NCBI GenBank assembly: GCA_910585015.1 | Contig: CAJUCT010000018.1 | Coordinates: forward strand, 46,398 to 76,524 | Origin: an uncultured Acetatifactor sp. | GTDB taxonomy: Bacteria > Bacillota > Clostridia > Lachnospirales > Lachnospiraceae | Direction: 5' to 3' | DNA: 30,127 bases | In this document: positions 1 through 6,624 of the stretch, piece after piece | Position numbering within the stretch: position 1 is the first letter of the stretch | Layout: each line of letters starts with the position of its first letter | The notes under the pieces: generated by a model | Database searches by the model: none | Seen by the model: the letters and a program-made list of their open reading frames with translations, nothing else | What the model was told of the DNA's origin: nothing | Made by a program: the position numbers and the translations under genes

Positions 1-110
1 CCAGCCGTGAGCTCACGGTCACGGCAAGGATGAGAAGAAGTCCAAGGTTAGGTAACCAGCCGTGAGCTCACGGTCACGGCAAGGATGAGAAGAAGTCCAA
101 GGTTAGGTAA
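1..110 (+). repeat. 55-bp tandem duplication carrying the 3' tail of rpsS (ribosomal protein S19)
   Basis: Positions 1-55 and 56-110 are identical copies. Each ends with codons for GHGKDEKKSKVR and a TAA stop (17-55 and 72-110). This tail resembles the C-terminus of clostridial S19, the gene expected just before rplV. Each unit also contains a perfect 14-bp palindrome, CCGTGAGCTCACGG (5-18 and 60-73). In the S19 frame a TGA at 8-10 precedes the tail, so neither copy joins in frame to an upstream S19 body. The real rpsS end is therefore probably left of the window, and these are non-coding tail copies or an assembly artefact. The S19 identity is recalled from the family. Confidence 0.6.
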
Positions 111-328
111 GTAAAGCGTAGTAGTGGCGCATGGCTGCCCGGGAGGGTGGCCGACCTCTGCGGCGGCATGGGAACTATCACGCCGGATGAATGCTCCGGG
201 CTGATGCTCTGAGCGAATGTTCCAGGCACAATTTCCCGCCGCCCAGGAATAGATGCGGGTCTGCCTGCGGCCTGGCCGTAGCAGATGCGTTAGCTTGAAA
301 ACAACTTGAAAGTAGGAGGAAAATATCT
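111..328 (+). promoter_or_regulatory. Long structured spacer before rplV
   Basis: This 218-nt gap lies where rpsS and rplV are normally a few nucleotides apart. It holds no plausible ORF. It is richer in GC than its neighbours and contains inverted repeats, the clearest being a two-part hairpin at 260-285 (outer TCTGC/GCAGA, inner CGGCC/GGCCG). The last bases, AGGAGGAAAATATCT, form the rplV ribosome binding site. It may be a 5' leader or processing element. No family was recognised. Confidence 0.4.
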
Positions 329-715
329 ATGGCTAAAGGACATAGAAGTCAGATCAAGAGAGAGAGAAATGCCCAAAAGGACACAAGACCCTCTGCTAAG
401 TTATCTTATGCAAGAATCCCCGTCCAGAAGGCGTGTTTCGTACTGGATGCCATCAGAGGTAAGGACGTTGAGACCGCTCTGGGCATCTTGGCATACAATC
501 CCAGATATGCTTCCAGCGTAATCGAGAAGCTGCTGAAGTCTGCAATCGCCAATGCGGAGAACAACAACGGTATGAACACCGAGAACCTGTATATCGCAGA
601 GTGCTATGCAAACAACGGACCGATCATGAAGAGAGTTAGACCGAGAGCACAGGGCAGAGCTTATAGAATCGAGAAGAGAATGAGCCATATCACCATCGTG
701 CTTGATGAGAAATAG
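329..715 (+). CDS. rplV: 50S ribosomal protein L22
   Basis: This 128-aa protein is L22, which binds 23S rRNA and lines the polypeptide exit tunnel. It reads MAKGHRSQIKRERN at the start and carries the conserved C-terminal region PRAQGRAYRIEKRMSHITIV, part of the beta-hairpin that reaches into the tunnel. The start is fixed by AGGAGG at 316-321. Length is slightly above the usual 110-115 aa because of the basic N-terminal extension common in Clostridia. It lies 11 nt upstream of rpsC, as expected in the S10 operon. An overlapping ORF starting at 306 is a shadow. Confidence 0.97.
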   Translation: MAKGHRSQIKRERNAQKDTRPSAKLSYARIPVQKACFVLDAIRGKDVETALGILAYNPRYASSVIEKLLKSAIANAENNNGMNTENLYIAECYANNGPIMKRVRPRAQGRAYRIEKRMSHITIVLDEK

Positions 716-726
716 GAGGAAGAATT

Positions 727-1386
727 ATGGGACAGAAAGTTAATCCTCACGGCCTGAGAGTCGGCGTTATTAAGGATTGGGATTCCAAGTGGTACGCTGA
801 TGCAGAGTTCTCCGAATATCTGGTAGAGGACTACAACATCAGAAAGTTTTTAAAGAAGAAGTTATACAGCGCAGGTGTGTCCAAGATTGAGATCGAGAGA
901 GCATCTGACAGGGTGAAGGTTGTCATCTATACCGCAAAGCCCGGCGTGGTAATCGGCAAGGGCGGCGCTGAGATCGAGATCACCAAGCAGGAGTTGACCA
1001 AGCTCACCGACAAGAAGGTTATGGTTGACATCAAGGAGATCAAGAGACCCGATAAGGATGCCCAGCTGGTGGCGGAGAACATTGCGCAGCAGCTGGAGAA
1101 CCGTGTGTCTTTCAGACGCGCCATGAAGTCCTGCATGGGCAGAACCATGAAAGCCGGCGCTCTGGGAATCAAGGCAGCTTGTGCCGGACGTCTGGGCGGC
1201 GCTGATATCGCACGTACCGAATTTTACAGCGAGGGCACAATTCCCCTGCAGACACTGAGGGCGGACATCGACTATGGTTTTGCTGAGGCGGATACCACTT
1301 ACGGTAAGGTTGGTGTCAAGGTTTGGATTTATAAAGGCGAGATTCTTCCTACAAAAGGAGAGCCGGTGGAAGGGAGCGATAAATAA
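727..1386 (+). CDS. rpsC: 30S ribosomal protein S3
   Basis: This 219-aa protein is S3, part of the mRNA entry channel of the small subunit. It starts MGQKVNPHGLRVGVIKDW, a near-invariant family opening. The KH-domain GxxG loop is visible as VVIGKGGAEIE around residues 75-85. The C-terminal S3 domain contains GALGIKAACAGRLGGADIAR, which is strongly conserved. The RBS is TAGGAGGAAGAATT before the ATG. Its TAA stop overlaps the ATG of rplP by one base (TAATG), which suggests translational coupling. Confidence 0.98.
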   Translation: MGQKVNPHGLRVGVIKDWDSKWYADAEFSEYLVEDYNIRKFLKKKLYSAGVSKIEIERASDRVKVVIYTAKPGVVIGKGGAEIEITKQELTKLTDKKVMVDIKEIKRPDKDAQLVAENIAQQLENRVSFRRAMKSCMGRTMKAGALGIKAACAGRLGGADIARTEFYSEGTIPLQTLRADIDYGFAEADTTYGKVGVKVWIYKGEILPTKGEPVEGSDK

Positions 1387-1814
1387 TGTTAATGCCGAAG
1401 AGAGTAAAGCGTCGTAAACAGTTCCGTGGCACCATGGCCGGTAAGGCTATGAGAGGAAACACCCTTACCTATGGTGAGTACGGTCTGGTAGCAACAGAGC
1501 CCTGCTGGATCAAGTCCAATCAGATTGAGGCGGCCCGTATTGCACTTACCCGTTATACAAAGCGTACCGGTAAGGTCTGGATCAAGATTTTCCCGGATAA
1601 GCCTGTAACTGCAAAGCCTGCTGAGACCCGTATGGGTTCCGGTAAAGGTACTTTGGAATATTGGGTAGCAGTTGTCAAGCCCGGACGCGTGATGTTCGAG
1701 ATCGCTGGCGTTCCCGAGTCAGATGCCCGCGAAGCACTGCGTCTTGCTATGCACAAGCTTCCCTGCAAGTGTAAGATCGTATCGAAAGCAGATCTGGAAG
1801 GCGGTGTATCATAA
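1386..1814 (+). CDS. rplP: 50S ribosomal protein L16
   Basis: This 142-aa protein is L16, which contacts 5S and 23S rRNA and helps position tRNA in the A site. It opens MLMPKRVKRRKQFRG and contains GEYGLVATEPCWIKSNQIEA and RMGSGKGTLEYWVAVVKPG, both family hallmarks. The start codon shares a base with the rpsC stop, and its own stop shares a base with the rpmC ATG, so translation of rpsC, rplP and rpmC is probably coupled. Length is normal for the family. Confidence 0.98.
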   Translation: MLMPKRVKRRKQFRGTMAGKAMRGNTLTYGEYGLVATEPCWIKSNQIEAARIALTRYTKRTGKVWIKIFPDKPVTAKPAETRMGSGKGTLEYWVAVVKPGRVMFEIAGVPESDAREALRLAMHKLPCKCKIVSKADLEGGVS

Positions 1815-2017
1815 TGAAAACGAATAAGTATGTAGAGGATTTACAGACCAAGTCCGCAGCAGAATTGAACCAGGAACTGGTTGCTGCCAAGAAAGAACTT
1901 TTCAACTTGAGATTCCAGAACGCTACCAACCAGCTGGACAACACGGCAAGAATCAAGGAAGTCAGAAAGAACATTGCCCGTATCCAGACGGTGATCACCC
2001 AGAAAGCCAGAGCATAA
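1814..2017 (+). CDS. rpmC: 50S ribosomal protein L29
   Basis: This 67-aa protein is L29, a two-helix protein near the exit tunnel that forms part of the docking site for trigger factor and SRP. The sequence is helical and charged, with the conserved block KELFNLRFQNATNQLDN followed by a basic helix, RIKEVRKNIARIQTVI. It overlaps the rplP stop by one base. A 28-nt gap with an AAAGGAGAAT site leads to rpsQ. Confidence 0.96.
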   Translation: MKTNKYVEDLQTKSAAELNQELVAAKKELFNLRFQNATNQLDNTARIKEVRKNIARIQTVITQKARA

Positions 2018-2045
2018 GTAGCGGACGAAGAAAGGAGAATGGGTC

Positions 2046-2300
2046 GTGGAAAGAAATTTGAGAAAACAGCGTACTGGCAAAGTTGTCAGTGATAAGATGG
2101 ATAAGACTATCGTTGTTGCAATCGAGAACCGTGTAAAGCATCCCCTTTACAAGAAGGTTGTGAAGAGCACCTACAAGCTGAAGGCTCATGACGAGAACAA
2201 TGAGTGCAAAATCGGTGATACTGTTAAAGTGATGGAGACGAGGCCCCTGTCCAAGGACAAGAGATGGAGACTTGTCGAGATCATAGAGAGAGCAAAATAA
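2046..2300 (+). CDS. rpsQ: 30S ribosomal protein S17
   Basis: This 84-aa protein is S17, a primary 16S rRNA-binding protein with an OB fold. Family motifs are present: RTGKVVSDKMDKTIVVAIE, the HPLYKKVVKSTYKLKAHDE loop, and the closing KIGDTVKVMETRPLSKDKRW. The start is a GTG at 2046, 6-10 nt after AAAGGAGAAT; no ATG fits the RBS. It is the last cistron before a 139-nt hairpin-bearing spacer, so the gene string pauses here. Confidence 0.97.
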   Translation: MERNLRKQRTGKVVSDKMDKTIVVAIENRVKHPLYKKVVKSTYKLKAHDENNECKIGDTVKVMETRPLSKDKRWRLVEIIERAK

Positions 2301-2439
2301 TTGTGCGGATAGATATCTATATAAACGGCGTTTGATTCCTGCGCGTTATGCCATTCGGCAAGTCCGCCGTTTATCGGGACGGTGTGCAAGAATTAGTCAA
2401 TATATATATGTCTTACAGATATTTGGAAGGAGAATTAAC
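2301..2439 (+). promoter_or_regulatory. Hairpin-bearing spacer between rpsQ and rplN
   Basis: A perfect 10-bp inverted repeat (ATAAACGGCG at 2321-2330, CGCCGTTTAT at 2365-2374) encloses a second small hairpin, TGCC-ATTC-GGCA at 2349-2360. No T-run follows, so it is not a standard terminator. AGGAGAATT before 2440 is the rplN RBS. An ORF running through this gap (from 2332) is an open-frame extension of rplN without its own RBS. The element could control mRNA processing or S10-to-spc polarity. Confidence 0.5.
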
Positions 2440-2808
2440 ATGGTTCAGCAGGAAACTAGACTGAAGGTTGCCGATAATACCGGTGCGAAGGAGCTTCTTT
2501 GCATTCGTGTTATGGGCGGCTCCACAAGAAGATATGCACAGATCGGCGATGTGATTGTTGCTTCGGTTAAAGATGCAACACCTGGCGGCGTTGTAAAGAA
2601 AGGCGATGTTGTCAAGGCAGTAGTTGTCCGTACTGTAAAGGGTGCCCGCCGCAAGGACGGCTCCTATATTAAGTTTGACGAGAATGCGGCAGTGATCATC
2701 AAAGACGACAAGACTCCCAGAGGAACTCGTATCTTTGGACCCGTAGCGAGAGAGCTTCGTGAGAAACAGTTTATGAAGATCGTTTCCCTGGCTCCCGAAG
2801 TATTGTAA
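2440..2808 (+). CDS. rplN: 50S ribosomal protein L14
   Basis: This 122-aa protein is L14, which forms inter-subunit bridges next to L19. It begins MVQQETRLKVADNTGAKELL and contains GDVIVASVKDATPGG and a conserved closing region, GPVARELREKQFMKIVSLAPEVL, all typical. An in-frame ATG upstream at 2332 would add 36 residues, but the GGAAGGAGAATTAAC site sits directly before 2440 and all family members start here. It opens the spc-type gene block. Confidence 0.98.
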   Translation: MVQQETRLKVADNTGAKELLCIRVMGGSTRRYAQIGDVIVASVKDATPGGVVKKGDVVKAVVVRTVKGARRKDGSYIKFDENAAVIIKDDKTPRGTRIFGPVARELREKQFMKIVSLAPEVL

Positions 2809-2820
2809 GGAGGTGCGGCA

Positions 2821-3138
2821 ATGGCATCGATGAAGATTAAAAAAGGCGACACAGTCAAAGTTATCGCCGGCAACAGAAAGATAAAGAATAAAGAAGGCAA
2901 GGTGATCTCCGTAGATCCCAAGAACGGCACGGTGCTTGTAGAGGGCCTGAACATGGTGACCAAGCACTCCAAGCCCAGCCAGGCTAACCCTAATGGCGGT
3001 ATTATCCAGAAGGAAGCTCCTATGGATATCTCCAATGTGATGCTGGTCCACAAGGGACAGGCAACCAGGGTCGGCTTCAAGATGGATGGGGACAAGAAGG
3101 TTCGTTTCGCCAAGAAGACCGGCGAAGTGATCGACTAA
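2821..3138 (+). CDS. rplX: 50S ribosomal protein L24
   Basis: This 105-aa protein is L24, an assembly-initiator protein that binds the 5' end of 23S rRNA and contains a KOW motif. The KOW region is KKGDTVKVIAGNRKIKNKEG around residues 7-26. Most relatives have a compact GKDKGKEGKV there, so this protein has a slightly altered and longer basic loop. The start follows AAGGAGGTGCGGCA. It is 12 nt downstream of rplN. Confidence 0.97.
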   Translation: MASMKIKKGDTVKVIAGNRKIKNKEGKVISVDPKNGTVLVEGLNMVTKHSKPSQANPNGGIIQKEAPMDISNVMLVHKGQATRVGFKMDGDKKVRFAKKTGEVID

Positions 3139-3161
3139 TCCCAGGAAGGAGGAAAGTAAAC

Positions 3162-3701
3162 GTGAGTAGATTGAAAGATTTCTATAACAACGAGATCGTC
3201 GCAGCTATGACGAAGAAGTTTGGATATAAAAACGTGATGGAAGTTCCCAAGCTGAACAAGATCGTGATCAACATGGGCGTCGGCGAAGCCAAGGACAATG
3301 CCAAGGTGCTGGAGAACGCCGTGCATGACATGGAGACCATCACCGGCCAGAAGGCGGTTCTGACCAAAGCCAAGGGGTCCATCGCTAACTTCAAGATCCG
3401 TGAGGGCATGAACATCGGATGTAAGACCACTCTGCGCGGCGAGAAGATGTATGAGTTCCTGGATCGTCTGGTGAACCTGGCGCTTCCCCGTGTGCGTGAC
3501 TTCCGGGGTGTGAATCCCAATGCTTTTGACGGCAGAGGCAACTATGCCCTGGGCATCAAGGAGCAGATCATTTTTCCTGAGATCGAGTACGACAAGATTG
3601 ACAAGACCAGAGGCATGGACATCATTTTCGTAACAACTGCTAAGACGGACGAAGAGGCGCGTGAGTTATTGACACTGTTCAACATGCCCTTCGCCAAATA
3701 A
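3162..3701 (+). CDS. rplE: 50S ribosomal protein L5
   Basis: This 179-aa protein is L5, which binds 5S rRNA in the central protuberance and contacts P-site tRNA. Conserved blocks include PKLNKIVINMGVGEAKDN, REGMNIGCKTTLRGEKMYEF, RVRDFRGVNPNAFDGRGNY and DIIFVTTAKTDEEARELL. The start is GTG at 3162, 7-8 nt after AAGGAGGAAA. Length matches the family norm of about 179 aa. Confidence 0.98.
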   Translation: MSRLKDFYNNEIVAAMTKKFGYKNVMEVPKLNKIVINMGVGEAKDNAKVLENAVHDMETITGQKAVLTKAKGSIANFKIREGMNIGCKTTLRGEKMYEFLDRLVNLALPRVRDFRGVNPNAFDGRGNYALGIKEQIIFPEIEYDKIDKTRGMDIIFVTTAKTDEEARELLTLFNMPFAK

Positions 3702-3718
3702 TAAGGAGGTAAATTCTC

Positions 3719-3904
3719 ATGGCAAAGACATCTATGAAGATTAAGCAGCAGCGCAAGCCCAAGTTTTCCACTCAGGCTTATACCCGCTGCAAGATTTGTG
3801 GCCGTCCACATTCAGTTCTCAAAAAATACGGAATTTGCAGAGTTTGCTTCCGTGAGTTAGCATACAAGGGTCAGATCCCCGGCGTTAAGAAAGCAAGTTG
3901 GTAA
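3719..3904 (+). CDS. rpsN: 30S ribosomal protein S14, zinc-binding type
   Basis: This 61-aa protein is the short, zinc-ribbon form of S14, located in the head of the small subunit. Four cysteines in CxxC pairs (C24, C27, C40, C43) form the zinc site, which marks the Zn-dependent (type Z) paralog rather than the longer zinc-free form. The final GQIPGVKKASW is the standard ending. The RBS is AAGGAGGTAAATTCTC. The next gene, rpsH, starts 15 nt later. Confidence 0.98.
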   Translation: MAKTSMKIKQQRKPKFSTQAYTRCKICGRPHSVLKKYGICRVCFRELAYKGQIPGVKKASW

Positions 3905-3919
3905 GGAGGAGGAAAAACC

Positions 3920-4321
3920 ATGGCACTGAGCGATCCTATTGCAGATATGCTTACAAGAATCCGTAACGCGAATACTGCAAAACACGACACTGTTGATGTT
4001 CCTGCTTCTAAGATGAAGTTGGCAATCGCCGACATCCTTTTAGAGGAGGGCTATATTAAGAAGTATGATATCATTGAGAACGGCAGTTTCAAGACCATCC
4101 ACATCGCCTTGAAGTACGGCGCTGACAAGAATGAGAAGATGATCTCCGGTCTTAAGAGAATCTCCAAGCCGGGCCTGCGTGTGTATGCCGGCAAGGATGA
4201 GTTGCCCAGGGTGCTGGGTGGACTTGGCATTGCAATCATTTCCACCAACCAGGGCGTTATCACTGACAAGAAGGCAAGGGAACTGCAGGTAGGCGGCGAA
4301 GTACTGGCTTTCGTGTGGTAA
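3920..4321 (+). CDS. rpsH: 30S ribosomal protein S8
   Basis: This 133-aa protein is S8, a primary 16S rRNA binder in the central domain. In Escherichia coli it is also the translational repressor of the spc operon. It opens MALSDPIADMLTRIRNAN and ends with GLGIAIISTNQGVITDKKARE and GGEVLAFVW, as in the family. The RBS is AAGGAGGAGGAAAAACC. A strongly folded spacer follows directly, which could be relevant to S8-type autoregulation, but that is speculation. Confidence 0.98.
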   Translation: MALSDPIADMLTRIRNANTAKHDTVDVPASKMKLAIADILLEEGYIKKYDIIENGSFKTIHIALKYGADKNEKMISGLKRISKPGLRVYAGKDELPRVLGGLGIAIISTNQGVITDKKARELQVGGEVLAFVW

Positions 4322-4329
4322 GCGGACTT

Positions 4330-4460
4330 GGACGAAACGGTTTTTCTAAGGCGTCAAGGAACGCCGCCTAAGAAAAACTATGTTTGTCCTGAAGAATGTC
4401 TCTGTGAGCCATTCTTCAAGTAAGGTCAAGGTATATGGAGCTATATAACAGGTTATATAG
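4330..4460 (+). promoter_or_regulatory. Three successive hairpins between rpsH and rplF
   Basis: The 162-nt gap contains three inverted repeats. The first is long: GTTTTTCTAAGGCG around 4339-4352 pairs with CGCCTAAGAAAAAC around 4365-4378 with one mismatch, and is extended outward by GGACGAAAC/GTTTGTCC. The second is TGAAGAATG (4390-4398) with CATTCTTCA (4410-4418). The third is CTATATAA (4441-4448) with TTATATAG (4453-4460), just before the AGGAGG of rplF. None is followed by a T-run. This is unusual between spc cistrons. Confidence 0.55.
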
Positions 4461-4483
4461 AATATTAAACAGGAGGTACGGGC

Positions 4484-5026
4484 ATGTCACGTATAGGAAG
4501 AATGCCAATCGCAATCCCCGCAGGTGTAACTGTGGACATTGCAGAAAATAATAAAGTGACTGTAAAAGGTCCCAAGGGTACTCTGGAGAGAGTATTACCC
4601 GCAGAGATGGAGATCAAGCTGGAGGGAGCAGAGGTACATGTTACCCGTCCCAACGACCTGAAGAAGATGAAATCCCTTCATGGCCTGACCAGAACTCTGA
4701 TCAACAACATGGTAGTCGGCGTTACCCAGGGCTACGAGAAGAAGCTGGAGGTAAACGGTGTAGGTTACAGGGCTGCCAAGGCCGGTAAGAAACTGACCTT
4801 GTCCTTGGGATATTCTCATCCGGTAGAGATGGAAGACCCCGAAGGGATCGAGACTGTCGTTGAAGGACAGAACGTAATCCTTGTCAAGGGTATTGATAAA
4901 GAAAAAGTTGGCCAATTCGCAGCTGAAATCAGAGACAAGAGAAGACCTGAGCCTTACAAGGGCAAGGGCATCAAGTATGCTGATGAAACGATCAGACGTA
5001 AAGTTGGTAAGACCGGTAAGAAATAA
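4484..5026 (+). CDS. rplF: 50S ribosomal protein L6
   Basis: This 180-aa protein is L6, at the base of the L7/L12 stalk near the factor-binding site. It has the two duplicated L6 domains: residues 1-82, beginning MSRIGRMPIAIPAGV, and 83-180, containing EVNGVGYRA and the conserved signature RDKRRPEPYKGKGIKYADE. The RBS is AGGAGGTACGGGC. It is separated from rpsH by a hairpin-rich gap but is 20 nt from rplR, so it leads the next gene run. Confidence 0.98.
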   Translation: MSRIGRMPIAIPAGVTVDIAENNKVTVKGPKGTLERVLPAEMEIKLEGAEVHVTRPNDLKKMKSLHGLTRTLINNMVVGVTQGYEKKLEVNGVGYRAAKAGKKLTLSLGYSHPVEMEDPEGIETVVEGQNVILVKGIDKEKVGQFAAEIRDKRRPEPYKGKGIKYADETIRRKVGKTGKK

Positions 5027-5046
5027 CAGATAAGGAGAGTATGAAA

Positions 5047-5415
5047 ATGGTTAGTAAGGAATCCAGACAGGAAGTTCGTGTTAAAAAGCACATGAGAGTT
5101 CGCAACCGTTTCAGTGGTACTGCTGAAAGACCCCGTCTTGCGGTGTTCAGAAGCAATAATCATATGTATGCTCAAATTATCGACGATACTGTTGGTAACA
5201 CATTAGTATCTGCATCCACTCTTGAGAAAGCAGTTAAGGCAGAGCTGGAGAAGACCAATAACGTTGATGCAGCAGCATATTTAGGAACAGTCATTGCTAA
5301 GAGGGCAATCGAAAAGGGTATTACGAAAGTTGTTTTTGACAGAGGCGGCTTTATATACCAGGGCAAGATCGCAGCATTAGCTGACGCAGCCAGAGAAGCT
5401 GGCTTGGAATTCTAG
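5047..5415 (+). CDS. rplR: 50S ribosomal protein L18
   Basis: This 122-aa protein is L18, which binds 5S rRNA with L5. Typical blocks are RVRNRFSGTAERPRLAVFRS, NNHMYAQIIDD, and the closing VVFDRGGFIYQGKIAALADA plus AREAGLEF. I chose the ATG at 5047 over the in-frame ATG at 5041. AAGGAG at 5032-5037 is only 3 nt from 5041 but 9 nt from 5047, and relatives begin MVSK. The alternative would add two residues, MK. Confidence 0.95.
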   Translation: MVSKESRQEVRVKKHMRVRNRFSGTAERPRLAVFRSNNHMYAQIIDDTVGNTLVSASTLEKAVKAELEKTNNVDAAAYLGTVIAKRAIEKGITKVVFDRGGFIYQGKIAALADAAREAGLEF

Positions 5416-5432
5416 GAAAGGAAGGAAATATC

Positions 5433-5942
5433 ATGAAGCAGACAATCATAGATGCAAGCCAGTTGGAATTGAATGATAAAGTTGTCGTAATCAAGCGTGT
5501 TGCCAAGACTGTAAAGGGCGGACGCAATATGCGCTTCACCGCATTGGTGGTAGTTGGTGACGGCAATGGCCATGTAGGCGCCGGACTGGGCAAGGCTGTA
5601 GAAATTCCCGAAGCAATCCGCAAGGGTAAGGAAGATGCCATGAAGCACCTCGTTACCATCGCTATGGACGAGAACAACTCCATCACACATGATTTCATCG
5701 GAAAGTATGGTTCTTCCAACGTGCTGCTGAAGAGAGCTCCCGAAGGTACCGGTATCATCGCAGGTGGTCCCGCGCGTATCGTTTGTGAGTTGGCAGGTAT
5801 CAAGAATATCCGTACCAAGTCCCTGGGCTCTAACAACAAGCAGAACGTGGTCCTGGCAACTATCAGCGGTCTCAGTCAGCTGAAGTCTCCCGAAGAGGTG
5901 GCAAGAAACCGCGGCAAGTCCGTGGATGAGATCTATGCCTAA
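5433..5942 (+). CDS. rpsE: 30S ribosomal protein S5
   Basis: This 169-aa protein is S5, important for decoding fidelity and mRNA unwinding at the entry channel. The N-terminal double-stranded-RNA-binding-like domain has KVVVIKRVAKTVKGGRNMRF and ALVVVGDGNGHVGAGLGKA. The C-terminal domain includes LKRAPEGTGIIAGGPARIV and the S5 ending. The RBS is GGAAAGGAAGGAAATATC. It lies 17 nt after rplR and 31 nt before rpmD. Confidence 0.98.
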   Translation: MKQTIIDASQLELNDKVVVIKRVAKTVKGGRNMRFTALVVVGDGNGHVGAGLGKAVEIPEAIRKGKEDAMKHLVTIAMDENNSITHDFIGKYGSSNVLLKRAPEGTGIIAGGPARIVCELAGIKNIRTKSLGSNNKQNVVLATISGLSQLKSPEEVARNRGKSVDEIYA

Positions 5943-5973
5943 GCTGAGGGCGTGAAAGGAGAAGGAAGAAATC

Positions 5974-6165
5974 ATGGCAGATAAGATGTTAAAGGTGACT
6001 TTGGTAAAGTCTACCATCGGTGCTGTTCCTAAGAACAGGAAAACAGTTGAGTCCATGGGACTCAGAAAGCTGAATCATTCTGTTGTCCTTCCTGATAATG
6101 CGGCTACCAGAGGCCAGATTCGTCAGGTTGGTCACATGTTAAAAGTTGAAGAAGTAGAAGCATAA
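5974..6165 (+). CDS. rpmD: 50S ribosomal protein L30
   Basis: This 63-aa protein is the bacterial short form of L30. It contains LKVTLVKSTIGAVPKNRKTV and GLRKLNHSVVLPDN, both standard, and RGQIRQVGHMLKVEE at the end. The ATG follows AAAGGAGAAGGAAGAAATC. Length is close to the usual 58-60 aa. It sits between rpsE and rplO as in nearly all Firmicutes. Confidence 0.97.
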   Translation: MADKMLKVTLVKSTIGAVPKNRKTVESMGLRKLNHSVVLPDNAATRGQIRQVGHMLKVEEVEA

Positions 6166-6183
6166 AGAGAAGGAGGTGTCAAC

Positions 6184-6624
6184 ATGGAATTATCCAATTT
6201 AAGACCTGCGGAAGGCTCCAAGAAGAGCGATAATTTTAGAAGAGGTCGTGGACACGGTTCAGGCAATGGTAAGACAGCCGGCAAGGGACACAAGGGCCAG
6301 AAGGCTCGCTCCGGAGCTCCCAGGATCGGTTTTGAAGGCGGCCAGATGCCTTTATACAGACGTATCCCCAAGAGAGGGTTCAAGAACAGGAACACCAAGG
6401 AGATCGTGGCAATCAATGTCAGCATGTTGGAGCGTTTTGAAGACGGCGCTACTGTAGACATTCAGGCATTAAAGGAAGCCGGAGTAATCAAGAACCCCAG
6501 AGATGGCGTAAAGATACTCGGAAACGGAGAACTTACCAAGAAGCTCAACGTGAAGGTGAACGCGTACAGCGAGTCCGCAAAGGAGATGATTGAGGCACTT
6601 GGTGGAACTGCTGAGGTGATCTGA
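6184..6624 (+). CDS. rplO: 50S ribosomal protein L15
   Basis: This 146-aa protein is L15, a late-assembly 23S rRNA-binding protein. The glycine-rich N-terminal extension has RRGRGHGSGNGKTAGKGHKG, then RSGAPRIGFEGGQMPLYRRI, both diagnostic. The C-terminal domain ends with a valine-rich strand, GGTAEVI. The stop overlaps the secY start by one base (TGATG), which suggests coupled translation of L15 and SecY. Confidence 0.98.
   Translation: MELSNLRPAEGSKKSDNFRRGRGHGSGNGKTAGKGHKGQKARSGAPRIGFEGGQMPLYRRIPKRGFKNRNTKEIVAINVSMLERFEDGATVDIQALKEAGVIKNPRDGVKILGNGELTKKLNVKVNAYSESAKEMIEALGGTAEVI

Noticed and set aside
2332..2439. N-terminal extension of L14 by 36 residues
   Set aside because: The frame is open, but it runs through a hairpin, lacks an RBS, and all L14 proteins start at the MVQQ or MIQ position.
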